The position numbers and the translations under genes are program-made. The notes below the pieces were generated by a model. That model ran no database searches. It saw only the letters and a program-made list of their open reading frames with translations, and was not told the DNA's origin. From assembly GCA_040437565.1 (NCBI GenBank), contig JBDOQK010000089.1:1-52856 (forward strand): DNA of 52,856 nt. The letters are read 5' to 3'. Below are positions 1-10,713 of the stretch, one piece after another (position 1 is the stretch's first letter; every line of letters begins with the position of its first letter). This stretch comes from Albugo candida (Eukaryota; Oomycota; Peronosporomycetes; Albuginales).

Positions 1-2495
1 CTATCGTCCTATTGCCTTGATATGCGTGGATGTGAAAGTGCTGTCGAAGGTACTCGCGTACCGACTATAGCAGGTGCTTCCGAAATTGATCCACGAGGAC
101 CAAAAAGCATTTCTACGAGGACGTTCCATCCATCATCACATTCGGTATATGAGTGATGTGCAGGATCTAGTCACATATCGTGATGAAGAAGCATACGCAA
201 CATTTCTCGATTTTGAAAAAGCGTACGATCGAGTGGATTGGTCGTACATGTATGCGGTTTTATCGAAAATAAATTGTGGAAATTCGTTCATCCAGTGGAC
301 AAAGCCCTTGTACACCAACACGAGTGTATCGTTGTTGCTGAATGGAACGCTTTCGCCAAAAATCACTCCGTCGAGGGGTGTTCAACAGGGTGACCCACTG
401 TCCGCTTTTCTCTTTCTCACGACGATTGAGCAGTTAAGGAATTTGTTGCGGAGGAATGAAGGACCTGGATTATGCATCACTCCAACGAATACAGCAACGA
501 GTTTATTTTTTGCGGACGACTCGACCTTAATATCGTCTTCGCTCAGTGGAGTGGAGGCGCAGCTCGAGATCGTTCAGAAGTATTGAAATGGTTCAGGAGT
601 AAAGCTTAACTTGTTCAAGTCCACCTTGCTTCCACTGCATCGACACCACGTAGGTCAACCGTTTGCCCATGTGAAAGTACTCTGACCGAGCGCGTCGCTG
701 AAATATTTGGGAGTTTCATTTAGTCAATCACCCGTTGCTGATTTGATGATCGAATTCTTAGAAGATCGTTTTTATGATGGGTTTCGTCAGTGGTTTCGTC
801 GAGCCAGAACAGTTCGTGGAAGATTACTGGTGGCACAAACTATGGTGTTATCACGTTTATGGCATCCTACAACTCATTTCAACATCCCGCAACATTTCGT
901 TCGACGCTGGCAATCGATGCTCAATTGATTCGTTTTTAGTCGGAAGCATGAGCGCGATTCAACACACGTTCAACTGATCAAGTCGGACGTTTTGTACCTA
1001 CCTCATTCAGAGGGTGCCTTTCAGGTTCCGATTATCTCAACACAACTGAAGAAACAACGCTTTTAGTGTTTACAACAATTTCTACTTCATTCCAGTACAG
1101 CTTTACCCAGCAACTGGACACTTCCCGGAATGGAGACTACACGAAGCATTTTGCCTGATTTTGGGCCATATCGATCACTCGATATCCTCACGACATCACC
1201 ACGTCAGCATAGGACCTTGGTGCATTGGAATATAGCGTCACCATGGTGGAAGCAGACATGTATTTGGTTCCACCAAAGTCATTGGGATCTTAGCGACAAA
1301 GAACTATCACAACAGGAGCGATTTCTCACGATGTTGGATTCTCCCATATGGTTTCATATCGACCCTCATCTGCATTTTGAGAAGAGACGACGGTCAACGA
1401 GTGTCTCTGCTCATCGTCGATGTCTGGGAATGGTGCCCGAACCAGCGCGTAGTTTTTGGAAGCGCTTCGCTCAAGCGTTTCAAGTATGGTCTCTACGTGA
1501 CTTGTTTGGTGGAAGAAACGGACTGGTTCGCCTCTGATCTCGAATTCATTTTGCGTTTTAGTACAACGGAGGTTGGGTAGCCGTCCGATCAGTCTCAATC
1601 GAAGTGTTTACGCCGGTTGTACGTCGAAGCAACGCAAATTCTGCGACTAGCTCAACCTGCTGGCGTATTACGCTGTTCCGTAAGGGCAATGGCACACGCT
1701 TGTCCGGTTCACTTAAGTATTCAACTCTCGGAAAAGAACGTTTTCTTTCCGATGATACCTCGGAACAAGCTTTATCGAGTCGTTGGGAAGGCATTGCCAC
1801 CGGATAAACCACACTCAATGTTGCTTCACGTATCAGAACGTGATCGAAGTGGGGCGTCAACATGGGTAAAAGATTTTTACAAGTTATTCAAACGTCTTCG
1901 CAGACGTTTGCTACCGATCTATTCGGACGTCCAGTTCCGGCTATTTTTCTGTATCCTACCAGTTCGAGCACGATTTTGGGTTTTACAGCAATCACATCCA
2001 GACATCATCCTGTGCACTCAGAAGCATTGTGGTGCGGTCGAAAGCTACCAGCATTTGTTTTTCGATTGCAACAGAACAAGTCCAATTGGGGAAGAGCTCT
2101 TTCCGTGGTGGACAATCTTCTTCTCTGTTCGCCCGCGATGGTCACACATCGCGTGTGCACGGATTCCTGCACTTCATGATGCGTGGCATCCTTTTCGAAT
2201 GGTGCTGGATGATCTTTGGTTTACATTAGTCGCGGTCGCGATTAATTTTATTTGGACGGATCGGAATCGCAGACTTTTCGCCCACGGCACTTCGACGCCA
2301 ACTGCCCCAGCTGTTTCGGTGATGTATAGCACACTGAGTGCCCATATCCGATATTTTCAACGGCAGTGCTATAATACGGAGCAGCTCGAGCAGTTGACAC
2401 AAGTATTAGCGTCTTATCAACATACTGGTTCAGCCAGGAGGTATTTCTCTACTCGGCCCAGCCTGCTTCAAGTTCGACACCGTCAACGAGTCTAA
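1..2495 (+). mobile_element. LINE (non-LTR retrotransposon), 3' part of the reverse transcriptase ORF, decayed
   Basis: The window opens inside the reverse transcriptase: RPIAL near base 5, then a LDFEKAYDRVDW block around 208-240, QGDP near 385-397 and the catalytic FADDS at 509-523. FADDS replaces the commoner FADDT or FADDY, but the two catalytic aspartates are present. A thumb-like region follows (RGRLLVAQTM, about 815-845). The last 292 codons (1617-2495) are open and hold a zf-RVT type zinc finger, C-x4-C-x7-H-x4-C, at about 2013-2070. In-frame stops at 68-70, 584-586, 683-685, 926-928 and 1064-1066, plus a frame change after about 1380, show it is dead. The endonuclease part would lie left of the window. 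A related copy is at 49290-52060 on the other strand. The L1/Tx1-like placement is inferred from the RT plus C-terminal finger layout; the clade is not certain. Confidence 0.9.
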
Positions 2496-2914
2496 GTCGG
2501 TGATGCGGGGTGTTTCTAACACAGTACTATCTTAATCCAGTCGCTGAACCTAGCTGTGGCTTTCTAGACCAAAATTGCATTCATTTTGTTTATTTATTGT
2601 AGCTTAGGCATTAGAGAAGTCATTTACGTCTGATTCTAGTAATTTAGACAACTTCAAAAAAAAACAGAGTACAGCTTACAACTTTCTCTTTTTCCATTCT
2701 ATTGGTTAATAAAGCCTTTCTGAACACAACGAACGACCAGTAATGTATCTTTTTTTGCCTGACGTCTGAATTTTTGACGTAGAAAATTCAGAAGAACGAT
2801 GACGATCACCCCTTCTTTCTGCGGAAATTATTCAGTACGCTGTTTCTTTCTATGGAAAAATGACTGGTTTGAATGAGGCCCTGCTAATTTATCAATCTAA
2901 GGATTGAATTCATT
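2496..2914. other. LINE 3' tail and upstream flank of the intact CCG gene
   Basis: There is no gene here. The first part, to about 2665, is probably the LINE 3' untranslated region; a run of nine A at about 2656-2664 could be its tail end, but no target duplication was found. From about 2760 the sequence resembles the flank upstream of the + strand copy at 44589 (shared stretches around the wording ttctttct-tggaaa and ggattgaatt), so it belongs to the duplicated gene unit. Confidence 0.5.
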
Positions 2915-2930
2915 TCTCATTTACAAATTG
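2915..2930 (+). promoter_or_regulatory. Oomycete-like initiator / core promoter of the intact CCG gene
   Basis: The box tctcatttacaaattg lies 8-23 bases before the ATG at 2938. It resembles the published oomycete core element GCTCATTYYNCAWTTT (initiator plus flanking promoter region). Transcription would start near the A of TCA, at about 2918, leaving a 5' leader of about 20 bases, which is usual for oomycete genes. The same box stands before other copies: cctcattttcaaattg at 44567-44582, and on the - strand just before the copies that start at 9602 (ctcatcacaaattc) and 21256 (cctcactataaaattg). Its survival before broken copies shows common descent; its function is inferred. Confidence 0.6.
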
Positions 2931-2937
2931 TCTGGTC

Positions 2938-4707
2938 ATGGTGCGTCAGAATTGGCTCCTCCTTTCTGCTCTCTTACTGCTCAACACGGTTACTGATGCC
3001 ATCGATCAAGTAATAATCACCGCAACATTATCTCGAAATGGTAATCTAGGCAAGTGCCAATCTTGCCTCACAGATATTGCCGGCGTGGAACGACTTTCGC
3101 TTGCTTCTAATCCTACGCTCAACCTGCAACAAGTGCCGATAAGATTACGATTCCAAGCGTCTGGTAATGCTTATTCTTTCATGAGAGCTGAGCTCGATTG
3201 TCAAAGTGATCGCACATGTGGCTTAATAACAATGAAAGGTCTTGAGCCCACGAAGAATAGAAATGCCGGTACATCAGAAGCGCTGTGCATTTTCACAGAT
3301 GTGCAAACAAGTTATGATTGCGGCATTTGTCTCAAAATGACGAGCGGCTCTCACAGCATACAAAAATTCCAACTGAGAAGCATGTTTTCACAAGAGCTTC
3401 ATTTGCATGTGCTATACACAATTCTACGAGATAATTTCACCCCATGCGAAAACTCGGGCGTTTGTAGCGGATCCAATATTGAAGTTTCTGATGCTGCTTG
3501 TAACTTTCTCGTCAAAAAGCTATCCATCCCTGACTTCGACGCATCCACGGAAAAGGTCGTAGTCGAAAAAAAGAACGTTCGATCAGGGAATACATTGTAT
3601 CAAAGTGTCGAACCGATCTATGGGAGTTTGAATTGGAACTCAGAATGCTATCAGGTTTTCGCGACGATCGGAAAATGGACAAAATGCCTCAGTTGCATAG
3701 CGCAATCATCATCTGGTATTGCTGTACTTTGCAATGTTGGCACCTTCAATGGAGCATCAGGAATACATAGTCGGCAACTTATCTCTCTTGTATCCGAAGT
3801 TGATCCCAGAAAAGATCATAGCCTTTTCAGTGACTGCGTAAACTCGTGTGGATCGATAATCCCCAAAGGAAAAAACGATTGTGCCGAAGCCTTTATCAAC
3901 GCCATTGACATTTCATCCTCCGTCGGCAAGATCTACGCCAATATGCAACTTTGGTATCATGAGAAGGGTATAATGGCTTCAAATGAAGTGCCTCTATCTC
4001 AAACTTCGAGTTGTTTGTGGATAGAACACGAGCCAAAGTATGCTGATTCCTGCATGTCTTGCCTGAGTCTAGTATTTCGAGAAACCGCCCGAAAACTTTC
4101 ACGGACTGAATTTTTGGTTTTATTGAAAAAAAATTGGGAAAGTACCATCATCTCGCAATGCATTTCATTCGGATCTCCGCCGGAACAGAAATTATGCAAA
4201 AAAATGACGACTATTTCCGAACAATTCTGTCGGTCTTTGGAAAGTGCCCCTCGTCAGTCAGATGCTATGGCTATTTCGCATACATCTGCGACGAACAGCT
4301 TTCAACCTGTTATTATAGGAAGGCCAGGAACTCCAACTTTGGAATGCTTCACTTGTCTCACGTCAAACTTGGATATTTTGATCACAAATTTACATGTTTT
4401 CTGGATGGTGGCTGCTCCAACAAATGAGAATTGTCTCATGGAGTGTGGAGTATTACATCTGGGTGCTTCACAATTGTTGGATGTCTCTTCAATTCGATCA
4501 ATGTCCTCGGATTCAGTCAGAAAACGGTTCGATTCGATGGAGGCAGATCAAAGTCATTCTTTTGCTGGCAATGCTGGAAATCATGCTACCCAACGTCAAA
4601 GAAAGGATAAGGGTAAAGCGTCACAAAATGAGGGAGCCGAGCGGGACGCAAATGCACACTATCCTCCCTTTCTGAATACTTTTATGGACGGGAAAATGCT
4701 CAATTAG
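2938..4707 (+). CDS. Secreted cysteine-rich protein, CCG-type (CX2CX5G) candidate effector, intact
   Basis: This 589-residue frame is the only unbroken member of the family in the window. Residues 6-20 form a hydrophobic core (WLLLSALLLLN) typical of a signal peptide, with likely cleavage after the A of TDA at about 21. The ATG at 2938 is chosen because it gives this signal peptide and is the position matched in other copies. There are 27 cysteines. Five CxxC pairs occur at 40/43, 128/131, 250/253, 372/375 and 470/473; the first two fit CX2CX5G exactly (CQSCLTDIAG, CGICLKMTSG) and the third has one extra residue before G. The tail (about 525-575) is charged and S/N/K/R-rich, likely disordered. 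No transmembrane segment or enzyme motif was seen. CCG proteins of Albugo are secreted virulence candidates delivered to plant hosts; a role for this one is inferred from motif, secretion signal and array setting. Assignment to CCG rests on the motif alone. Confidence 0.85.
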   Translation: MVRQNWLLLSALLLLNTVTDAIDQVIITATLSRNGNLGKCQSCLTDIAGVERLSLASNPTLNLQQVPIRLRFQASGNAYSFMRAELDCQSDRTCGLITMKGLEPTKNRNAGTSEALCIFTDVQTSYDCGICLKMTSGSHSIQKFQLRSMFSQELHLHVLYTILRDNFTPCENSGVCSGSNIEVSDAACNFLVKKLSIPDFDASTEKVVVEKKNVRSGNTLYQSVEPIYGSLNWNSECYQVFATIGKWTKCLSCIAQSSSGIAVLCNVGTFNGASGIHSRQLISLVSEVDPRKDHSLFSDCVNSCGSIIPKGKNDCAEAFINAIDISSSVGKIYANMQLWYHEKGIMASNEVPLSQTSSCLWIEHEPKYADSCMSCLSLVFRETARKLSRTEFLVLLKKNWESTIISQCISFGSPPEQKLCKKMTTISEQFCRSLESAPRQSDAMAISHTSATNSFQPVIIGRPGTPTLECFTCLTSNLDILITNLHVFWMVAAPTNENCLMECGVLHLGASQLLDVSSIRSMSSDSVRKRFDSMEADQSHSFAGNAGNHATQRQRKDKGKASQNEGAERDANAHYPPFLNTFMDGKMLN

Positions 4708-6260
4708 GCGTGTATCCATTGAAAACCCATCTTCGAGGTACGCTCATCCATCAGGTCATTTCTAGTGCTCTATCGGTAATAAGCATTACTTTAAAATATT
4801 TTCTTCCCATCTCGCAACCTCCAGCACTTGAACAATACAAAGTGAGTATTCGAATTGACTACTGTATCGCCGACTTTGACTTTAGTTTGCGTCATGTTGC
4901 TCCAGCTTTAAGGAAAAGATGACAAGAGACATCTCACGAGAAACGATCAAAGTTCGATGTATGATGCCTTGCACTTAATTCGATACATGTCATCTTTCCT
5001 TTGGGCGGAAATGAGCCTTATGTAGAAAAATAGACATTCGCGTGACCACTTGAACTCTCGAGATTCAAACCTAATCTTTTAAACAGCTATTTTGCACCCT
5101 TCTCGATACTGCAAAAAGGTGAATCATAAATCGAGTCAGCATCCATCAGGATGGTAGCACACGCCTTCATAATTTTGCTGGCTAGAACTGCCACATCGTT
5201 AGTGCACCTCCACTCAAAGCAAGCGCTGCTTTGAAGGCATATGTGAGCATCTGCTTCCTTTTATTGACGATAGTTTGGATCACAGGTTGTTGATCAGAAT
5301 CGATTGTATCTTTGATGCGCTATGAGTCCTATAGTAGTATTCATGTATGTGCTGGTGTTCATGTCACTCTGTCCAAGTACATCTGCTTCACTGCACGGTT
5401 TGGCAGTAGGAAGTCTGTGGTATCGCAGCCAACCCTCTGCCGATGAAGAACGAAGATCAACATTTCTCCTCCATCTTTCTCCAACTTATTACGGCATCAA
5501 AACAGGCGCTTCCTGATTACTCGTGGCTTTGCCCACGTCGAGGCCATACAGTAGTTAGCTCATAAAGTGCTAGATTTGGAAATTATGATGTAAAAAAAGT
5601 GAGCATACGTTTCGTTGCCTTCTATCATTCTTTCTCACTTTCTTAACCTCCTCTTCCCATACCGTCCTGTGCGTCTTATATCGCGCAGATCTCTACGGCT
5701 GCCGAAATTTGCAAAATGGTACAACTCGAATACGATTTTCTCAAGAAGCTGGTCAGATTACAAGGACCTAGAATCTCATGTGTATCCAGCCTTTTCAAAA
5801 GTCTTCAAGTATGAAGTGACTCAATGCCAAATGACATTTCATGTGAGACAAGTCAGCGATAGTAGCGATAGTAGCGAACGTCTGTTATGGCCAATATTAG
5901 TGCTTGAAGTGTTTCTTCTCGCTATTCTTTTGTCAAATTTACTCTGTCGTGTTTCGTCTTACTTATTCCTACCTGTGCGACTAACTTGCCTTTCAACTGC
6001 TATACGTACTGCTCTGATTCGTTTGAAGTCGTTTTCCACTTTCTTTGACGAAAAGACTTCATTTGTTTTCTTCTCGAATGTTGACCTATATCTACCAGAC
6101 TCTTCATGAGTAGCGAAGAAAGCGTCGCGCGTTTCCGAAAGCTTCTGTACATCGCGTATCGATAGGTCTGTTTCACGATGACCTTAACGTGTGGATTCAT
6201 GACTTATTTGCACATAGTCAAGGAAGACATCGCTATATTTACCCTTACTCTCCACCTTGT
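4708..6260 (+). repeat. Segmental duplication, block 1 (downstream of the intact CCG gene)
   Basis: This stretch matches 46369-49050 in the same orientation and order, both directly after a + strand CCG copy. Clear anchors are the stretch at 4740-4830 against 46390-46480, cagacattcgca-like at about 5030 against 46690, ttctcgatactgcaa at 5100 against 47695, gattgtatctttg at 5303 against 47932, and gcttcctgattactcgtg at 5507 against 48318. Block 2 is longer mainly because of an inserted element (46729-47665). The first 250 bases also resemble DNA downstream of the - strand copies. No convincing gene lies in the block. Confidence 0.75.
5850..6260 (-). pseudogene. Unidentified degenerate coding remnant, shared by both duplicated blocks
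   Basis: Read on the - strand, this stretch gives a charged, helix-like peptide without stops for about 70 codons (for example RDVQKLSETRDAFF and ENDFKRIRAVRIAVERQVSR). The matching part of block 2 (about 48740-49000, - strand) gives a related but more broken peptide (RHVQNLPGTRNAFSAAH). Similarity at peptide level between the two suggests it was once coding. I do not recognise the family; a coiled-coil protein is possible. It is low confidence because neither copy has a clear start. Confidence 0.25.
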
Positions 6261-7589
6261 CTCACAACAGTGACCGGCTAATACGTTTTGTCATACTTTC
6301 TTAGTTGATCATCGCGTTCATTGAGTGATCCAAAATACTCATGAATACGATGTATATGAGGTGAGATGTGGTGTAAGGTCTAAAAACCGTATACGCGTCC
6401 TTTATTCCTTATATTACATAGTCTAGCAATCCAATTGTTCTCGCACGATCTTAACGCCGGATCCAATGCTTTCAGCATCACCCAATGTCATATCTGACCT
6501 TCCACACTCTTGACATTTTCTTTTCTTTAGCGCTTATATGGATGCGCCTCTGAGTCAAGGACAATTGTTCCCGATGCATTTCAAGTAGTTTGGGAAGCCA
6601 TCCTTATTAATGCTCATCTACTCCAATAGATCCAGCGTACGTCCAGTCACTTGAATATCAATACGTACATGAAGTATTAAATTACCTTAGCAAGGAAGAA
6701 GACGGCGCAGCCGAGTGGTTCAAAAAAATCTGAAATCCAGACCATTCGTCACATTTCACTGACACATGATTGTCAGTCCCGAGGTAGAGTAACGGTAGGG
6801 TAACGGATCAGTGGTGCGAACAAAAGCCTAACCAAAGCCAAATCTGTGTTGAGTAGTGATTCAATGCCGATGCAGCACTTACAGCTTCAAGTCAAACCAA
6901 TCGAGTTAGAGTATCCGATTGCTTCGGATTTTCAGTTGACGCATAATGCAAATCGTATACTATAAACAAAGAGATTCTATCACGAAGTACGAGAAGAAAA
7001 TACTGAAGCACTGGCTGGACGTTCTATACCTTTCTTACTAAATCAGCTATAACGCTGTTGGATCTGAAAACATGACTGTACAACAAACGTATACAGTATT
7101 GCGGAGTCTTGCTCCAAATTATTCACTTAACAGATCTAGCGATTGTGTAGGACCGATAAGAGGGGATTTACCGTTGCGGAGTCGACCTTATTTGATTGTA
7201 GAAAGCCCAATGGTGATGCTGAAGCCTCATTGATATGAGTGCATTCATTTCCACCGAAAATGAATAAGGATTCACTTCGAATTGTTTGCAATGATGGCCT
7301 TCATCAGATTGAACGCACAAAAATCAAGAATGCGAAAAAAAGTGAAACGTCTTGCATTCGTTAATGCAGAAGTGTTATAAAATTGTAAAATAAGATCTGT
7401 CACCTTTCTCTAAAATTGACGCTCGTGTTCTTATTTTTCTGGAAGCCTGAGCATCAGCACACAGCAAACAAAACCGAACTCTGCTTTTACACTAGTCAAT
7501 TTAGATACTCTTATCTACACTGTCCAGGGGCTACAGGTTACAAGATGATAAGATATTTTTTCCCAAGCTGTATTCGATACTCCTGACTA
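6261..7589. other. Intergenic DNA downstream of the first - strand CCG copy
   Basis: No gene was seen. The right end (about 7530-7589, ttacaagatgataag) corresponds to the stretch found downstream of the other copies (tcttgcaagatggtaag at 19486), so the end of the duplicated unit reaches here. A tRNA-like relic lies at 6698-6741. The rest shows only short chance frames. Confidence 0.5.
6698..6741 (+). pseudogene. tRNA-Ser/Leu-like 5' half, relic
   Basis: The sequence gacggcgcagccgagtggtt matches the acceptor and D-arm start of class II tRNAs (box A: type GGCnnAGTGG), followed by tgaaatcca, which resembles a tRNA-Ser(UGA) anticodon loop. There is no matching 3' half: no box B (GGTTCGAATCC) follows within 120 bases and the anticodon stem does not pair. 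It could be a dead tRNA gene or the head of a tRNA-derived SINE. Confidence 0.3.
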
Positions 7590-9602
7590 TCAAAAAAGGA
7601 CCAGAGGAATACCTGTACCTGATAGATGGTTGTTCGAATCGGTAGAATCCCAATCAAGCATATTCGCGTTACCATGGATTTTCTCATAGGGAAGCGAGTA
7701 TCTTTCCACGTTTATCTCGGCTTTGCCTCCGTGTCTCTCGATTCTCATCCTACCCTTGAGGTTCATTACAGTCACTAGGAGGCATCTCCCCACTCTGCAT
7801 GAGCCCGCTTTTCTGCGCCCCTTGATCCGCGTAATGTCCCACATGATCGATATCATTTCCTTCATATAAGCGACTTCGCTTGGTTCTGGCATTCGAATAC
7901 GTTCCCGCATTTTGTTTTTCACGTCATTACTTTTTTCTTGAGCCTTACCACCCCGCCGAGTTTCATCGCCGAAGTTATCCTGACTTCCCGCGGAAACCTG
8001 ACTTCGCTCCCTTCCCGTTATATAATATCGAGCAACTACTGACTTCGACGGTATCGGCCGAAGGGAAGAGATGTCCAATTCCCCTTTATCAACCATATAT
8101 AAGGTTCCACACTCCGCGGTACAATCGACTTTTTTTGGGAGCACCCATCTTCCAGATACTCCTGGTTTCGATAAAGTCGATGATAAAAATGTCCAATCTG
8201 GAGGTGAGACAAGCATAACAACCTAGAGTTGGATTAGCTAGCCATCCTTGACTCACTGGTTGTTGATTTATTTCAGATGGACCGCTATTCTCCAAAGGTG
8301 CTATACCGAAATGGTAACACAGTTTCTAAGGAACATTGTTAACTTTTTTGCATAACTTATTCATCCACTCAAATCCGAATGAAATGCATTCCGAAATGGT
8401 AAACATATTGAACTTTCTTTTTGATGAGATCAGAAACTCAATGTGCGCAAGTGCAAGCAAGTCTGACATTGTTCGCGATGCTCCTCTTCGTGTTCTACCC
8501 ACATACAATTTGTGATTGTAAGTTGATTCGATGAATCCTGAACGGATGGGTTCCTCGCTGAAAAATGTGCAGCCATAATGTAGTAGAGCTTGTCCTGGGA
8601 AACTGAATTGTCAATGTTCTCGTTAGAAACTATTCCACATTGTCCCGTAGCTTCCGGCATAATCGGTCCGCAAATCTTTGAACATTGTTGCCCAAAAGAT
8701 GGAGATTCTTCCGATATCACGAAAAAGTACTGCACGTTTATTCCAGGATGTCCTTCAAATCCATTTTGGTTGTCGATATCATAGAACAGTACCACCATCC
8801 CAGAAATTTCAGTCGCTATGCAGCCAAGGCAGTCCTTTCGCAGTTCAGTAGCCGCGGAAGTCCGATAGCATAGTGATTTCCATTTTATACTCTCGTAAAT
8901 CGATCCGATCGCGAGATGAAAAAAATCCTGCGAAGCATAATCATTCCCATCTTTTTCAATATTCCCATCGGGTTTTGCGAAACGAGCGCTGAATAACTTT
9001 CTGACAAGATGCTTACAAGGATCGCCACCAACTTCAGCCGTGTACCCAGTACATATACCGACATCACACATGGCTCAAAATTTCTACTTCGACATGTATG
9101 TAGCACATGCAAATAGTGCTCCTGTGCATTTTTGGTTACCAGGTAGAGCTTTCGTATGCTTCGGGAATCACTCGTCATTTTCATGCAGCTGCCGCATTCT
9201 GCACTCGTTTGCGAATCTGTGAGTACGCATAACGCTTCCAACGTTGTCGGTCTAATATCGCTCGACTTTGAAGAAGATACAGCGGTGTTCATATTTTCAG
9301 GATGTGTCATTATGATGGAGCCACATATACTTTCACTCTGACAGTCTATTCCGGCTCTTATAAAGAAAAAGCCAGGCCATACGCGTCGAATTTTGCTGTG
9401 GTAAGCGATGGATTTGAGTTGTGCGTATGGGTAGACGCAAGCGAAAGACGATTAATTCCGGCAATTTCTGTTAGGCAGGACTGGCACTTGCCTAGATCGC
9501 TTTGGAGACTAAATGTTGCGGTGATTATTAGTCGCTGATTGGCATCAGTACCCGTGTCTAAAAGCGACACAGCACAGAAAAGAAGCCAGTGTTGTGGAGC
9601 AT
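7590..9602 (-). pseudogene. CCG-type secreted protein, decayed copy 2
   Basis: Peptides of the family are recognisable in order on the - strand: signal peptide and first CxxC (CQSCLTEIAG, right end), CGSCMKMTS, CLGCIATEISG, CQTCL and CYACLTSRLD, then a C-terminal region. The gene is broken by about five lesions, so the open stretches alternate between frames. The C-terminal tail is longer than in the intact gene and strongly charged (KNKMRERIR type), and it runs past the NANMLD motif that ends most copies. The ATG at 9602 matches the family start. The flanks are shared with copies 3-5, marking it as one unit of a direct array. Confidence 0.85.
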
Positions 9603-9894
9603 GGACAGCAATTCTTTTTTCCTCCAAAGGAATTTGTGATGAGTTACAAGTTGAGAATTGTACGTCAGAGAAAAAGCGAAATATGATTGGTCGTTTGTTT
9701 TATGGTTATTAACCAATTAGAAAGATAGAAACATATATGGAAATGGGTATTGTGTCAGTATGCAGAGAGAATAGTGATATGTGATACGCGATCACCTTTC
9801 TGTATTCACAATGCATTTTCAAGATGTCTAGTCAAAATGTAAAGGAATTCATGTAGTGGAACTGTCTCATGGAAGTCATGTGGAAACATCTAGC

Positions 9895-10613
9895 GTGGAT
9901 TGAGAGAACCTTGATTCTTTAAAATGTACCAATAGAATAGCTAGTGAAAGCATCTAGTGAGACACAAAACAGAAAAAAGACGCACGTTAGAGGCCAGGGT
10001 GCGCCTTCTTATACGTAACAATGGTCACATCGAATGAATAACCTGTAATTATGGATACTGATAAGATATGACAGGACCCCATTACATTGGATATTCTGAC
10101 TGCATGCAAGAACGCATAAGGAACGATAAAGGATGCTCTTACAGTATACAGCTGAACTAGTGAGGTAGTAGAGGTTAGCTACAGGTAAAGTGAAACATAA
10201 TAAAACGGGCATGTAAAAGTGCTCAGGCAACATGCACTTTATCGCCTAGTATAGCTTCTGTTTAGTTCTTTGGCTGATTGTCATCGTCTCCAGGATGAAA
10301 TGATCATTGGTTTTCGTGTCATCGAATAGCAGTATATACCTGAAGTATCATCAACTTGCATAGTGTAGCAATTGAGGAAATTTTATATAATCTTTACTCC
10401 GGATGTAACCGAATCTGAACCACCTGTGTCACATCTGACCTCCTGCACTCTTAGTCTAATTCGGTTTTTACTGACGTCGTCGTTGGTACTGGTATCAACC
10501 TTATACCGGCTATGAATGTAAGCATATGCTTTTAAGCTATAGCGGTAGTGCATGTATCTCATTTGTCTTGGATGCATCGCTGGGTGAAATGATTTGCATA
10601 TTAGGATCAGATT
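9895..10613 (+). repeat. 719-bp exact duplicate, left copy (probable assembly overlap)
   Basis: This sequence appears identical to 10714-11432, with 100 N between the two. The left copy ends at the gap and the right copy starts at it. This is the pattern left when two overlapping contigs are scaffolded instead of merged. Confidence 0.9.
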
Positions 10614-10713
10614 NNNNNNNNNNNNNNNNNNNNNNNNNNNNNNNNNNNNNNNNNNNNNNNNNNNNNNNNNNNNNNNNNNNNNNNNNNNNNNNNNNNNNNN
10701 NNNNNNNNNNNNN
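10614..10713. other. Assembly gap 1 (100 N)
   Basis: A fixed-size run of 100 N, flanked by the two 719-bp copies. The true gap is probably negative, that is, no missing DNA. Confidence 0.95.

Noticed and set aside
5322-5516. 64-codon frame with a hydrophobic, signal-peptide-like N-terminus
   Set aside because: The start codon is absent in the otherwise matching block 2 (about 47945), and an in-frame stop follows there; no further sign of coding.
5850-5880. Short tandem repeat tagcgatagtagcgatagtagcga
   Set aside because: Only about three units; ordinary microsatellite-like sequence, shorter in block 2, no array structure.
7880-8218. 112-codon + strand frame
   Set aside because: It is antisense to the C-terminal part of CCG copy 2.
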